Below are positions 38,168 to 48,500 of a DNA stretch of 53,996 bases, in pieces (positions within the stretch are counted from its first letter, which is position 1; each line of letters starts with the position of its first letter). The notes beneath the pieces were generated by a model that was not told the origin of the DNA, searched no databases, and saw nothing but the letters and a program-made list of their open reading frames with translations. The stretch comes from Phycisphaerae bacterium. Its GTDB lineage: Bacteria; Planctomycetota; Phycisphaerae; Sedimentisphaerales; Anaerobacaceae. The stretch covers positions 1 to 53,996 of the forward strand of contig JAIPFM010000184.1 of NCBI GenBank assembly GCA_021736645.1, in the 5' to 3' direction. The translations under genes were made by a program, and so were the position numbers.

Positions 38168-39340
38168 ATGAAGAAATGGATTGTGTTTGTTGTGGTCCTT
38201 ATAATTGTGGCGGTCCTGGGGTGGCGGGTCCTGCTGCCGGATTCGGATGCCGCTTCCAAGGGTGGGGCGCGATCTACTGTGGTGGCTGTGGAGTCTGTGC
38301 CCATTCAAGTTGGGGAGATTCGGGACATTGGTGTGTTTACCGGATCGCTAGAACCCAAGTCCCAGTTTGTGGTGGCCTCCAAGGTGTCGGGCTGGCTCAG
38401 GCAACTGCTGGTCAATGTGGGGGATCGAGTCACACACAATCAGCTGATTGCGATCCTGGATGATGCGGAGTTTACCCAGCAGGCCCAGCAGGCCCAGGCC
38501 GAGTTGGAGGTGGCCAGGGCCAATGCGGCCAACTGTGCCGGGGATCTGGCCATCGCAGAGCGCGAGTACGACCGGGCCAAGGCCCTGCGTGAAAAGCAGA
38601 TCGCGTCTGTGTCGGAATTGGATGTGTCCGAAGCCGCCTACAACGCCGCACAAACCCGGCACAAGGTGGCTCTGGCACAGGTCATGCAAAGAGAGGCCGC
38701 GTACAAGGCCGCTGAGGTGCGTCTGTCCTACACGCAGATCAAGGCCTTCTGGGAAGAGGGCGAGCAGACTCGCGTGGTGGGGGAGCGGTTCGCAGATCAG
38801 GGCACGCTGCTCCAGGCCAATCAGTCCATTGTGTCGATTCTGGAAAACAACCCCCTCACCGCGATCGTGCACGTGATTGAGCGGGACTATCCCAAGGTGC
38901 GTGTGGGGCAGCAGGCTGTGGTGACCACGGATGCCTACCCGGATCAGGCGTTCTCCGGACAGATTGTGCGCATTGCGCCGCTGCTCAAGGAGAGCAGTCG
39001 TCAGGCCAGGGTGGAGATCGAGGTGCCCAATCCCGACCTGACGCTCAAGCCGGGGATGTTTGTCAGGGCACGTATTGAATTCAGTCTGCATGAGCAGGCG
39101 ACCCTGATGCCTGTGGCAGCCCTGGTCAATAGAGACGAGGTGGAAGGTGTGTTCATGGTGGACGCGGCCAACAGGACTGCCAGGTTTGTGCCTGTCAAGA
39201 CCGGTATCATCACGAATGGTCAGGCCGAGATTCTCGATCCCAAATTGACGGAGGGCGAGGTCATCACGCTGGGCAATCATCTGCTGGAACAGGGGTCAAA
39301 GATTGTGCTGCCGGGCGCCGAGTCAAAGGTGAAGCCATGA
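38168..39340 (+). CDS. RND efflux periplasmic adaptor (membrane fusion protein)
   Basis: 390 residues; AAGGGA lies 8 bases before the ATG. An N-terminal anchor (I-V-F-V-V-V-L-I-I-V-A-V-L-G-W, 4-19) leads to the lipoyl half-motif (V-S-G-W-L-R-Q-L-L-V-N-V-G-D-R-V), a long alpha-helical hairpin (about 100-190), the second lipoyl half and beta-barrel (about 195-300) and a membrane-proximal domain. It links the inner-membrane pump to the outer-membrane channel. The stop overlaps the pump start by 4 bp (ATGA). First gene of a three-gene tripartite pump operon; the regulator is not in view. Confidence 0.93.
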   Translation: MKKWIVFVVVLIIVAVLGWRVLLPDSDAASKGGARSTVVAVESVPIQVGEIRDIGVFTGSLEPKSQFVVASKVSGWLRQLLVNVGDRVTHNQLIAILDDAEFTQQAQQAQAELEVARANAANCAGDLAIAEREYDRAKALREKQIASVSELDVSEAAYNAAQTRHKVALAQVMQREAAYKAAEVRLSYTQIKAFWEEGEQTRVVGERFADQGTLLQANQSIVSILENNPLTAIVHVIERDYPKVRVGQQAVVTTDAYPDQAFSGQIVRIAPLLKESSRQARVEIEVPNPDLTLKPGMFVRARIEFSLHEQATLMPVAALVNRDEVEGVFMVDAANRTARFVPVKTGIITNGQAEILDPKLTEGEVITLGNHLLEQGSKIVLPGAESKVKP

Positions 39341-42300
39341 GGCTCTCTCACTTTGCAGTGCATCGCCCGATCTTCACGATCATGGTGGTGCTGATGGTCC
39401 TGCTGCTGGGCACGATCTCACTGATGCGGCTGCCCATTGACCTCATGCCGGACATTTCGTATCCCACGCTCAGCATTTCCTGTACCTATGAAAATGCCGG
39501 GCCTGAAGAGATTGAGGAACTGATCACGCGTCCCATTGAACAGGCCCTCAGTGCCGTGCCTGGCGTGGAAGAATTGACGAGCGTGTCGTCCGAAGGTCAG
39601 GGCACGGTGCGCGTGACCTTTGACTGGGGCACGGACCTGGATGCCGCTGCCAATGACATTCGCGACCGTCTGGATCGCGTGATTGACCGGTTGCCTGAAG
39701 ATGCGGACCGGCCGACACTGCGCAAGTTCGATCTGGCGAGTTTTCCTGTATTGATCCTCGGGGCCTCCAGCAATCTGGATCCTATCCAGACACGTCAGAT
39801 CATGGAGGAACAGGTGCAGTACAGACTGGAGCGTGTGCCGGGTGTGGCCTCTGTGGATCTCTGGGGCGGGCTTCAGCGTGAGATCCACGTGAGCCTGGAT
39901 CCGGCCAAAATCAATGCCCTGTCCATCCCCCTCGACTCGATCCTGGCACGCGTTCGCGAGGCCAATGTGAATGTCCCGGCCGGGTCCATTGAACAGGGCA
40001 ACTTCGAGATTACCGTACGCACGCCAGGCGAATACACGGATCTCTCGCAACTCCAGGACACGGTCATTACCGTGCGTCAGGGCGTACCCATTCGCCTGGG
40101 CGAGATCGCTGACGTAGCGGATTCCTGGCAGAAGATCACACGTATTGTACGCGTCAACGGTGTCCCGGGTCTGCGTCTGTCCGTGAGCAAGCAGTCTGGC
40201 AAGAATACGGTGGAGGTGGCGCGCGGCGCACTGGCCGAGCTGGATCGCATCAACCGGGACCTGCCGCAGATCAGGATCGAATCGATCATGGATACCTCGG
40301 ATTATATCCGTCGCTCCATTTCGAATGTGGGGTCGTCTGCCGTGTATGGCGGCCTGCTCGCGATCTTCGTGCTGCTGCTGTTTCTCCGGAATGTTCGCAG
40401 CACTGTGGTGATCGGTACGGCCATCCCCGTGTCCATTGTGGCCACGTTTGCCCTGCTGTACTTTGGGGACTTCACACTCAACATCATGACACTGGGCGGC
40501 CTGGCACTGGGTATCGGGATGCTCGTGGACAATGCCATTGTGGTCCTCGAAAATATCTTTCGCATGCGTGAGGCAGGCGAGCCCCTGGAACAGGCGGCCG
40601 TGCACGGGGCTGAGGAGGTGACAGCCGCGGTGATTGCCAGTACGCTCACCACCATGGTGGTGTTCCTGCCGCTCGTGTTTATCCGGGGCATGTCCGGGGT
40701 CATGTTCAAACAGCTCTCCATGGTGGTCAGCTTCGCGCTGCTCTGTTCCCTGGCCGTGGCCCTGACCGTGGTGCCCATGCTCTCGGCCCGAATCCTGCCC
40801 GCTGCGCCCAGAGACGAATCCGTGAAGCAACGCGGTCTGAGGGGCCGGGCGTATGAGCTCAGTGGACGTTTTCTGATGGGATTGGAATGGCGGTACAAAC
40901 ATCTCCTGCATCTGGCCCTGGACAACCGCCTCTTTGTGGTCTTGACAGGGGCCCTGCTCCTGTGCGCCAGCGCCCTGCTGATCCCCATGGTGGGTGCGGA
41001 ACTCATGCCTGCCACGGATGAGGGCGAGGTGCGCGTGTCAGGCGAGATGGCCGTGGGCACGCGTCTGGAACTGGTGGACGAGAAGATCAAGGAGATCGAA
41101 CGGATCGTGACAGAGGCCGTACCCGAACGCAGGAACATGGAAGCCAGTGCGGGCGGTTCCAGATGGCGCGGCCAGGGCGGGCACACGGGCAGCGTCCGCC
41201 TCTCTTTGAAATCTCAGTCTGAGCGCACCCGATCCAGCGAAGAGATCGCAGAGGATCTGCGCGGCAGACTCAGCCACATCCCCGGCATGACCATTCGCAC
41301 ACGCGCAGGCCAGGGCCTGTTCATCCTGCGCATGGGGACGTCCGAGGGGGACCGGGTCCTGGTGGAGGTTCGCGGTCACGATCTCGAGACGGCGGATGCC
41401 CTGGCAGCCCAGGTCAAGGCCCTGATCGAAGGGGTGGAGGGCATTACCGACGCGCGTGTGAGCCGCGAATCGGGCAGCCCGGAAGAACTCGTGCACATCG
41501 ATCGCCAAAAGGCGGCGGATATGAACCTCACCGTGTCACGTATTGCCAATGCACTCCAGACGATTCTCTCCGGGACACGGGCCGGGTATTACCGTCAGGC
41601 CGGGGACGAGTTCACCATTCTGGTCAAGCTGCGTGACGCCGAGAAGATGAGTCTCCGGGACATCCTGGATCTTACCATATCCAATGCCAATGGTGAGCCT
41701 GTGGTGCTCCGCAATGTGGTGACAGTGGGGCCCAGGCAGGGGCCGGTCATGATTGAACGCAAGGACCAGGAACGTATGGTCACCGTGTCTGCCGATGTGG
41801 TGGGCCGGGATGTCGGGTCTGTGATCAAGGAGGTGGACGGCCTGCTCCGCACGATTCCTGTACCGCCCGAGTTTACGATCAGCTTTGGCGGTGACTACGA
41901 AGAGCAGCAGAAGGCCTTCCACGAACTGGTGTTCAGTTGTATCCTCGCCTTGGTTCTGGTGTACATGGTTATGGCCTGTCAGTACGAATCCCTGCGTGAT
42001 CCGTTTGTGGTCATGTTTTCAGTGCCTCTGGCTGCCATCGGTGTGATCCTCATGCTGTATCTCACGGGTACGACCTTTAACATCCAGTCATTTATCGGCT
42101 GCATCATGCTCGAGGGGATTGTGGTGAACAATGCCATCCTGCTGGTGGACCAGACCAACCTGCTGCGTCGAAAGGATGGCATGCCCCTGCGCGAGGCCAT
42201 TGAAGAGGCAGGGCGCAGACGCCTGCGTCCGATCCTCATGACGGCCCTGACCACGATCATCGGATTGATCCCCCTGGCCCTGGGTCTCAGTGAAGGCGGC

Positions 42301-42429
42301 GAGGCCCAGGCCCCCATGGCCAGGGCCGTGATTGGCGGCCTGATGAGTTCCACCCTGATCACACTGGTCTTCGTGCCGGTCATGTATTCCGTGTTTGAAC
42401 GTCGCAACCCGGGACACGTGTCAGGTTAA
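39337..42429 (+). CDS. RND family efflux pump (AcrB/HAE1-like permease)
   Basis: 1030 residues, typical length. Twelve membrane segments: one at the N-terminus ([13 protein letters not shown]), then five after each large periplasmic loop, plus the second-half start ([11 protein letters not shown]). The proton-relay site in TM4 is [13 protein letters not shown]: one Asp and an Asn where AcrB has two Asp. The N-terminal repeat has [11 protein letters not shown]. Energised by the proton gradient to export hydrophobic or toxic compounds; substrate not predictable. Overlaps the adaptor gene and precedes the outer-membrane factor. Confidence 0.96.
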   Translation: MRLSHFAVHRPIFTIMVVLMVLLLGTISLMRLPIDLMPDISYPTLSISCTYENAGPEEIEELITRPIEQALSAVPGVEELTSVSSEGQGTVRVTFDWGTDLDAAANDIRDRLDRVIDRLPEDADRPTLRKFDLASFPVLILGASSNLDPIQTRQIMEEQVQYRLERVPGVASVDLWGGLQREIHVSLDPAKINALSIPLDSILARVREANVNVPAGSIEQGNFEITVRTPGEYTDLSQLQDTVITVRQGVPIRLGEIADVADSWQKITRIVRVNGVPGLRLSVSKQSGKNTVEVARGALAELDRINRDLPQIRIESIMDTSDYIRRSISNVGSSAVYGGLLAIFVLLLFLRNVRSTVVIGTAIPVSIVATFALLYFGDFTLNIMTLGGLALGIGMLVDNAIVVLENIFRMREAGEPLEQAAVHGAEEVTAAVIASTLTTMVVFLPLVFIRGMSGVMFKQLSMVVSFALLCSLAVALTVVPMLSARILPAAPRDESVKQRGLRGRAYELSGRFLMGLEWRYKHLLHLALDNRLFVVLTGALLLCASALLIPMVGAELMPATDEGEVRVSGEMAVGTRLELVDEKIKEIERIVTEAVPERRNMEASAGGSRWRGQGGHTGSVRLSLKSQSERTRSSEEIAEDLRGRLSHIPGMTIRTRAGQGLFILRMGTSEGDRVLVEVRGHDLETADALAAQVKALIEGVEGITDARVSRESGSPEELVHIDRQKAADMNLTVSRIANALQTILSGTRAGYYRQAGDEFTILVKLRDAEKMSLRDILDLTISNANGEPVVLRNVVTVGPRQGPVMIERKDQERMVTVSADVVGRDVGSVIKEVDGLLRTIPVPPEFTISFGGDYEEQQKAFHELVFSCILALVLVYMVMACQYESLRDPFVVMFSVPLAAIGVILMLYLTGTTFNIQSFIGCIMLEGIVVNNAILLVDQTNLLRRKDGMPLREAIEEAGRRRLRPILMTALTTIIGLIPLALGLSEGGEAQAPMARAVIGGLMSSTLITLVFVPVMYSVFERRNPGHVSG

Positions 42430-42436
42430 AAGAAGG

Positions 42437-42515
42437 TTTTCAGTTTTCAGTAGGCAGTTTTCAGAAAAACATGATGATATTGTATGTTGTCATCTGAAAA
42501 CTAAAAACTGAAAAC
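42437..42515. repeat. TTTTCAG heptads with inverted partner between pump and channel genes
   Basis: Four heptads at 42437-42464 (TTTTCAG, TTTTCAG, TAGGCAG, TTTTCAG) match 25001-25028 except one base. A partly inverted copy follows (TCTGAAAACT... to 42515), so the transcript can fold into a long hairpin. It lies in the 126-bp gap inside the otherwise tight efflux operon and may tune expression of the downstream channel gene. Confidence 0.65.
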
Positions 42516-42555
42516 TTGAAGTTTGCAGAACTTCAGTAATGAATGAGAGCGTGTT

Positions 42556-44181
42556 ATGACAATGAAAAAAAAGACTCTGTGGTTGTGTGGGATCTGTTTG
42601 TGTGTGTCTTCGTGTAAGCCGCACCAGACCGCACCTGAGCTGACGTATGTGGGCTCTGAGAATCCTGTGCCCCAGTCTGTGGCTGACACAAAGCCCCTGC
42701 CTGCGTTCGAACCGAATACCACGGAACCCGTCAAGGACCAGGGGCCTTTGACGCTCGGCATTGAAGAGGCCATTCTTATGGCTGTGCAGAACAACCGTTC
42801 CTTGATTGCCGAACGCCTCAACCCGAGCCTGTATGAAACCTATGAGCAGGAGTCCCTGGCCCCGTTTGATCCCCTGCTGACACCTGAAGTGTCCAGTGGA
42901 CGCAGTGTGTCCCAGCGATTGACTCGAGCCGTTCAAAGATCGGAGTCGTCTGTGTATGACACGGTGGATGGCTCCATTGAATTGTCCAAGCTGTATGCCA
43001 CTGGCACGGACGTGGCCTTGACCGGCACCAGCAGTTTCACGGACAGTTCCCTGTATGACGACTCGTTTACCTCCAACCGGGTCGGCCTGAGTGTGACCCA
43101 GGCTTTGCTCCGGGGACGCGATATTCGGGCGAATCTGGCCCGTGTCAATCAGGCCAGGATTGACACGCTCAATTCTCACTATGAATTACGCGGCTTTACA
43201 GAGGTCCTGCTCCAGCAGGTGGAATCCAAGTTCTGGGACTATGCCCTGGCCAAGCGCCAGATCGACATCTACTCCAATTCCCTAGCGCTTGCGGAAAAGC
43301 AGATGGCCGAGATCCAGGAACGGATTATACTGGGGGACCTGGCAGAAACGGAACTGGCCTCAGCCCAGGCCGAGATGGCACTGCAGAAGGAGAATCTCAT
43401 CAGCGCCAGAAGCACGCTGGCCAAGGAGCGTCTGACCCTGCTGCGTGTGCTCAATCCCGCAGATGTGCCGGACTGGACACGTGATATTAGTCTCCAGTAC
43501 GATATGTCCCTGCCCGAATTGACACTCGACGATGTGGAGCAGCACGTGGCAGTGGCCCTGCGCATGCGTCCGGACCTGAATCAGGCCAGGCTTCAGATCA
43601 AGCGGGGCAATCTGGAGGTGGTGCGCACCAAGAACGGCCTGCTCCCCAGGCTCGACACCTTCATTAATTTCGGCCAGACAGGCTATGCCGAGACCTTTAA
43701 TCGGGCTGTCAACCGCATGAATGAAGACACCTACGACGTGAGCTGGGGCCTGGCCGCTGAAATCGCCCCGGTGAACCGAGGCGCCCGGTCTCAGTATGCC
43801 CGGGCCCTGATCACCCGGCGTCAATTGAACGAAGCCCTGGACAATCTGATTCAGTTGATCCAGGTGGATGTGCGGTCCGCGTATATCGAAGTCACCACCA
43901 TGCGTGAACAGATCACGGCCACGGCCGCGACCAGCAAATTTCAGGAAGAAAAACTCCGCGCAGAAACTGAAAAGTTCCGCGTGGGTAAATCCACCTCATT
44001 ACTGGTGGGCCAGGCCCAGCGTGATCTCGTGGCCAGTCAGATCGCCGAAACCCAGGCCATTGCCGACTTCCTCAAATCGCTCGTGTCCCTGTACCAGCTA
44101 GAAGGTTCTCTGCTCAACCGACGCGGCATTGTCGCGCCAGGCGCAGAGCCTGTGGTGTGGAAGTCAGAAGGGCAGAAGTAG
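42556..44181 (+). CDS. TolC-like outer-membrane efflux lipoprotein
   Basis: 541 residues from ATG 42556 (ATG 42562 is also possible; the ribosome site is weak). A lipobox V-S-S-C at about 17-20 suggests an N-terminal lipid anchor. The body has the two-repeat outer-membrane-factor layout of long helices and strands, with L-G-I-E-E-A-I-L-M-A-V-Q-N-N at the first helix and R-M-R-P-D-L-N-Q-A-R-L at the start of the second repeat. It forms the exit duct for the RND pump encoded just upstream. Confidence 0.9.
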   Translation: MTMKKKTLWLCGICLCVSSCKPHQTAPELTYVGSENPVPQSVADTKPLPAFEPNTTEPVKDQGPLTLGIEEAILMAVQNNRSLIAERLNPSLYETYEQESLAPFDPLLTPEVSSGRSVSQRLTRAVQRSESSVYDTVDGSIELSKLYATGTDVALTGTSSFTDSSLYDDSFTSNRVGLSVTQALLRGRDIRANLARVNQARIDTLNSHYELRGFTEVLLQQVESKFWDYALAKRQIDIYSNSLALAEKQMAEIQERIILGDLAETELASAQAEMALQKENLISARSTLAKERLTLLRVLNPADVPDWTRDISLQYDMSLPELTLDDVEQHVAVALRMRPDLNQARLQIKRGNLEVVRTKNGLLPRLDTFINFGQTGYAETFNRAVNRMNEDTYDVSWGLAAEIAPVNRGARSQYARALITRRQLNEALDNLIQLIQVDVRSAYIEVTTMREQITATAATSKFQEEKLRAETEKFRVGKSTSLLVGQAQRDLVASQIAETQAIADFLKSLVSLYQLEGSLLNRRGIVAPGAEPVVWKSEGQK

Positions 44182-44544
44182 GGGGCAGGCGTCTGGTTCA
44201 ATCAAAAGACCTACAGGCTGCAGGGGAAATGTATATCCATGAATCGTCGATAAAGCTCTGCCTGCAGTGTTTTATCAGTGAGGGTGATCGAATTTGGCCT
44301 ATTCGGTGTGTATTGTTTCATTTTTTTGAAGCGGGCAGGATGGCGGCGAAAATAGGCGTTCCGAAATCATGAAAAAGGAAGAAAAAAAAGAAATTTTGTG
44401 TATAATGGTTGTTTAGTGGTCAATGGTTGTCCGGGTAGATTAGGTATGTATTGACAAGGCTATGTGTATTTTCTGCTGTTAAATGCGCATAATTGACCAA
44501 ACATAAGTAGACATGGCCTTGTCAAATAAACAGGAGACTTGATG
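44182..44544. other. Intergenic region with a long-range inverted repeat before the pseudopilin gene
   Basis: No gene is supported in this 363-bp gap. GACAAGGCTATGT 44453-44465 is the inverted complement of 44511-44523 with one mismatch, and the second arm ends 8 bases before the AGGAGA ribosome site. TATAAT occurs at 44401-44406 without a good -35 box. The inverted repeat could form a stem enclosing 45 bases in the leader. Confidence 0.45.
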
Positions 44545-45327
44545 ATGAAGCGAAGAATGGGCTTTACACTCATTGAATTGTTGGTGGTGATCGCAATTAT
44601 TGCAGTACTGATGGGTATTTTGATGCCGGCACTGAGCCGAGTGAAAAAACAGGCGCAGAATGTGACCTGCCGTGCCCGACTCAAACAATGGGGCATGATG
44701 TTCAAGCTCTATACAGACGACTCTGACGGAAAGTTTAATCAGGGCTGGGGCCAGGGTGAAACCACCCTGTGGATGAACGCCCTGCGTCCCTATTATCGCG
44801 ATGACTGGAATATGCTGAAGTGCCCGACGGCCAAGACCGTGGCATATAGCGGGGATGATTGGGGTACCTACAAATCGTGGAGTCGCACGATCGCGACGCC
44901 CAGCGAGGGGCCCAAGGAATTTATCGGCAGCTATAGCATTAATTCCTGGACCAACTACATGGATGGAGACAGGGGAGACAGGCCCAAGGTCTGGTTCTGG
45001 CGTACTACGCACAATCTTATCGGTCCTGCCAGCAATATCCCGGTGTTCGCTGATTCCACCTGGCACGATGCCTGGCCCAGAGATACCGATGTTCCGCCTG
45101 CCCAGCCGCTTGATTTTGGGTCGGGCGACAAGGGGACGTCGAATGAGATGAGCCACTTCTGTATTGACCGGCACAATGGAGTGACCAATTTTGTGTTCAT
45201 GGACTGGTCTGTGCGCGGCATTGGACTCAAAGAGCTCTGGCAATTGAAATGGCATAGAAACTTCAATATCAATGGTGTTCACACAGGTCCCACGTTTTTG
45301 TGGCCGAGTTGGTTGGCCAAGTACTAG
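44545..45327 (+). CDS. Type II secretion/pilin-like protein with prepilin leader
   Basis: 260 residues from ATG 44545, which gives AGGAGA a 7-base spacing (ATG 44542 is also possible). The prepilin leader and cleavage site are clear: R-R-M-G then F-T-L-I-E-L-L-V-V-I-A-I-I-A-V. The globular part has D-D-S-D-G-K-F-N and a C-terminal G-V-T-N-F-V-F-M-D-W-S-V. This is the DUF1559-like or H-X9-DG-type pseudopilin group expanded in planctomycetes. It is matured by a prepilin peptidase encoded elsewhere. A terminator follows at 45353-45395. Role in a pilus-like fibre is inferred. Confidence 0.88.
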   Translation: MKRRMGFTLIELLVVIAIIAVLMGILMPALSRVKKQAQNVTCRARLKQWGMMFKLYTDDSDGKFNQGWGQGETTLWMNALRPYYRDDWNMLKCPTAKTVAYSGDDWGTYKSWSRTIATPSEGPKEFIGSYSINSWTNYMDGDRGDRPKVWFWRTTHNLIGPASNIPVFADSTWHDAWPRDTDVPPAQPLDFGSGDKGTSNEMSHFCIDRHNGVTNFVFMDWSVRGIGLKELWQLKWHRNFNINGVHTGPTFLWPSWLAKY

Positions 45328-45352
45328 TGGTCAAAAGAAAAGAGGTTAAAAG

Positions 45353-45395
45353 CGTGTGTGAAAAGACTGAAAACCCTTTCATACACGTTTTTTTT
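45353..45395 (+). terminator. Intrinsic terminator after the pseudopilin gene
   Basis: CGTGTGTGAAA 45353-45363 pairs with TTTCATACACG 45377-45387 (one G-U pair), followed by eight T at 45388-45395. Confidence 0.85.
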
Positions 45396-45590
45396 CTGGG
45401 CACTCGTGTCGGGCCTCCCTGTCTGTTCAGGGGCGTCGTGCCGCTCCCAAAAGAACATTTCTATTCCCAGGGGGTTTCGGGTACAATAGTGTGAGTTGGT
45501 TGCACAGGGCATTTCCCGGAGAGAGATACGTTTTGTGCTGTGTGATGTTTCAGAGGCAGGGTCGGTTTTGTGGTCACAGGAAGGGTCTTT

Positions 45591-48500
45591 ATGGCTAGAA
45601 TGAGCAGCGCAGGTATAAAGGCCCTGATTGTCACGGGCATGGTTCTGAGTGCGTGCGCTTCCAGCGTTCTGGGGGCCGAGGTCAAGGGGCCGCGGTATAT
45701 GGCCGGTCAAGTGCTGGTCACCTGGCATGAGCAGGGTAATCGGCACCCCGGTGTCTCTGTGGTAAAGACCGATCGAGATGTCCTGTCCGTGTGTGATGAA
45801 TTGAAAAAAGACCCGGCCGTGGCCTGGGCTCAGCCCAACTATCACTATCATCCCTGTCAGCAACCCAATGACCCTGATTTTCCGGATCAATACGCCCATC
45901 AGTTGATTGAGATGAGCCAGGCCTGGGAGATCTCCACAGGCAGCCGTGACGTGGTGATTGCCATCCTCGGGTCGGGTGTGGAGATCGACCATCCTGACCT
46001 GAAGGACAATATCTGGGTCAACCCCGGAGAGATTCCAGACAATCGCAAGGATGACGACGACAATGGGTATGTGGATGATGTGTATGGGTGGAATTTTGAG
46101 CAGGCGGATTCGGATGTCACGCCGGACGCGTATTCAAGTGACTCATCCGGGCACGAAACCATGGTGGCCGGGGTCATTGGCGCAGTCGGCAACAATGATA
46201 AGGGTGTGACCGGCGTCAACTGGCAGTGCAGTATGATGGTGTTGCGTTTGAGCATGGACTTTACGTCCTCGGAGATCGCAGCGGCCTTGAGGTATGCTGC
46301 GGACAACGGCGCGCATGTGGTGAATATGAGCTTTGGGGGCAGCGCCACGGATTGGGACGATGATCTGGTGCTCAAAGACGCTGTGGACTATGCGGTCGCG
46401 CATGGGCTGCTGCTGGTGGCCAGTGCGGGCAATTCGGACACAGGGACACCTCATTATCCTGCGGCCTATCCCAATGTCATGGCCGTGTCTTCCACAGATG
46501 GTGAAGACATGAAGACCGGGCACAGCACCTATGGCCCCTGGGTCGATATGGCTGCGCCGGGTACGGATATCATGACCACGGACGTGGATGGTCAATACAT
46601 TGCCACTGCCGGGACGTCTTTTTCTGCCCCGTATGTGGCGGCCGTGGCAGCCCTGGTGTGGTCGCACCGTCCGACATTGACGGCTGTGGAGATTCGTGCC
46701 ATCCTGGAAAACACGAGTGATTCGGTGCATTACGACCGCGTGGACCCGAACCAGGGGTATCTTGGTGTGGGACGCGTGAACGCCTATCGCGCCTTGCTGG
46801 CTGCGGACGAGGCCTTTCCGCTGGGGGAGATCGTCAGTCCGCTGCCGTGGCAGACGTTTTCTGATGATTTGACCACGCTCGAGGTGACTCTGTTGGTGCA
46901 TGGTCAGTCGTACGACCTGTCTGTGCGTCCCTATGGCGATGTGGTCTGGACCTCGGTGGCGCAGGGTGAGGGCGGCCTGGCTTCCAGTGAGGAGGTCATT
47001 GTCTCGAGGGACAGGCTCCCCAGGGGCGTGTATGAAATGTGCCTGACTGTGACCTCTCACGGACATACGCACAAGGATCTTACAGTCTTCGGTGTCGGGC
47101 AGGTGCAGCACCAGGCCCATTGGCCCAAGTTTGCCCTTTCCGGCAATGCCATAGAAGAGGTCTATTATTATAGTCCGCTGTGCGCAGATATCACAGGCGA
47201 CGGCCAAAACGAAATCCTTCAGGCATCATTGAACTTCAGTGACAGCGACTACTGGCCCATGTATCATGTCAATCTGTGGGACCCAAACGGCAACAACCTG
47301 CCGGGCTGGCCGGTGTCTCTGGATACGTACGATGCGCCGGTGTGTCGTGTGGGGGATATTGACGGCGATGGCGACAATGAGATCGTGGCCGTCTGCTATT
47401 ACGATGCCATGGTCTTTGCCTGGCATGTGGAGAGCGGCGAACCCGTGCAGGGGCAGTGGCCCGTGGCGTTGAGTTGGTATTACTCCATCTCCGTGTCACC
47501 GGTCTTGGCCGATCTGGACGGGGATGGCGACAAGGAGATCCTCGTGGGCATGGACGGAACCGAATCCACCTCAGATGGCCTGTACGCCCTGCAGGGTGAC
47601 GGCACGTTCCTGTGGCAGCGCCGGTATATTGTCATGGGCCCCATGGCCGTGGCCGATCTGGACCAGGACGGCGACGTGGAAATCGCGTTGAGCGGGTATG
47701 GCCCGGGCATGTCGAATCCCTATTCTTATATCCTGGACCACCAAGGTCAGATGGTCAAGCGGTGGCGGGGCGGCAGTGGCAAGGGTGTGGTGATTGCGGA
47801 TGTCAACGGAGACGGAGAGGGCAACGTGGTATTCTGTACGGAGGACAGCGTGCAGGCCGTGTCTGTGGGCGGGACCACGCTCTGGACCACGCCCTTTGAC
47901 ACGACGGTGGACACCTGGGGGGCCATGAGTGTAGGCGACCTGGACAGTGACGGCGCACCGGAGATCTTTGTGAGTACCTCGGTGACGGACGATGCCTATA
48001 CCTACAGCCTGCTGTACGCGTTCGATCAGACCGGCAGTATCCTCAGCGACCAGGGCTTTCCCAAATACCTGATGGGGGATGCCTGGGAGTGCGAGCCTCT
48101 GGTGGCAGATATCAACCACAATGGACACAAGGAACTCATTGCCGGTGCCGCAGGTCTTCCCTATATGGCGTGGGAGGCTGATGGATCCGTGGCACAGGGA
48201 TTTCCCCTGCTCAGCGTGGCAGGCGATTACTGGTGCACACCGGCGATCAACGATCTGGATCAGGATGGAGATCTGGAATTCATGGTGCCTGGGTATGATT
48301 ACCACTTCTACGTGATTGAAATGAATGCCCCTTATGAGCCAGCGGCCATGGACTGGACCATGGCGCGTCACGACCTCCAGGGATCAGCCTCTTTTTCAAA
48401 GGCCCTGACCTGGGATATTAATGTGCCTGAGAACGTCCATGTAGGAGACACCCTGGTGATTTCGCTGGCCGAGACCGTGTCGAATAGCCTGGCCGTGTGG

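Noticed and set aside
39418..40911. 497-residue open frame on the minus strand
   Set aside because: Antisense to the RND pump; His/Gln-rich composition typical of a shadow frame.
44157..44372. 71-codon ORF after the TolC-like gene
   Set aside because: It starts inside the TolC-like gene and has no ribosome site or family resemblance.
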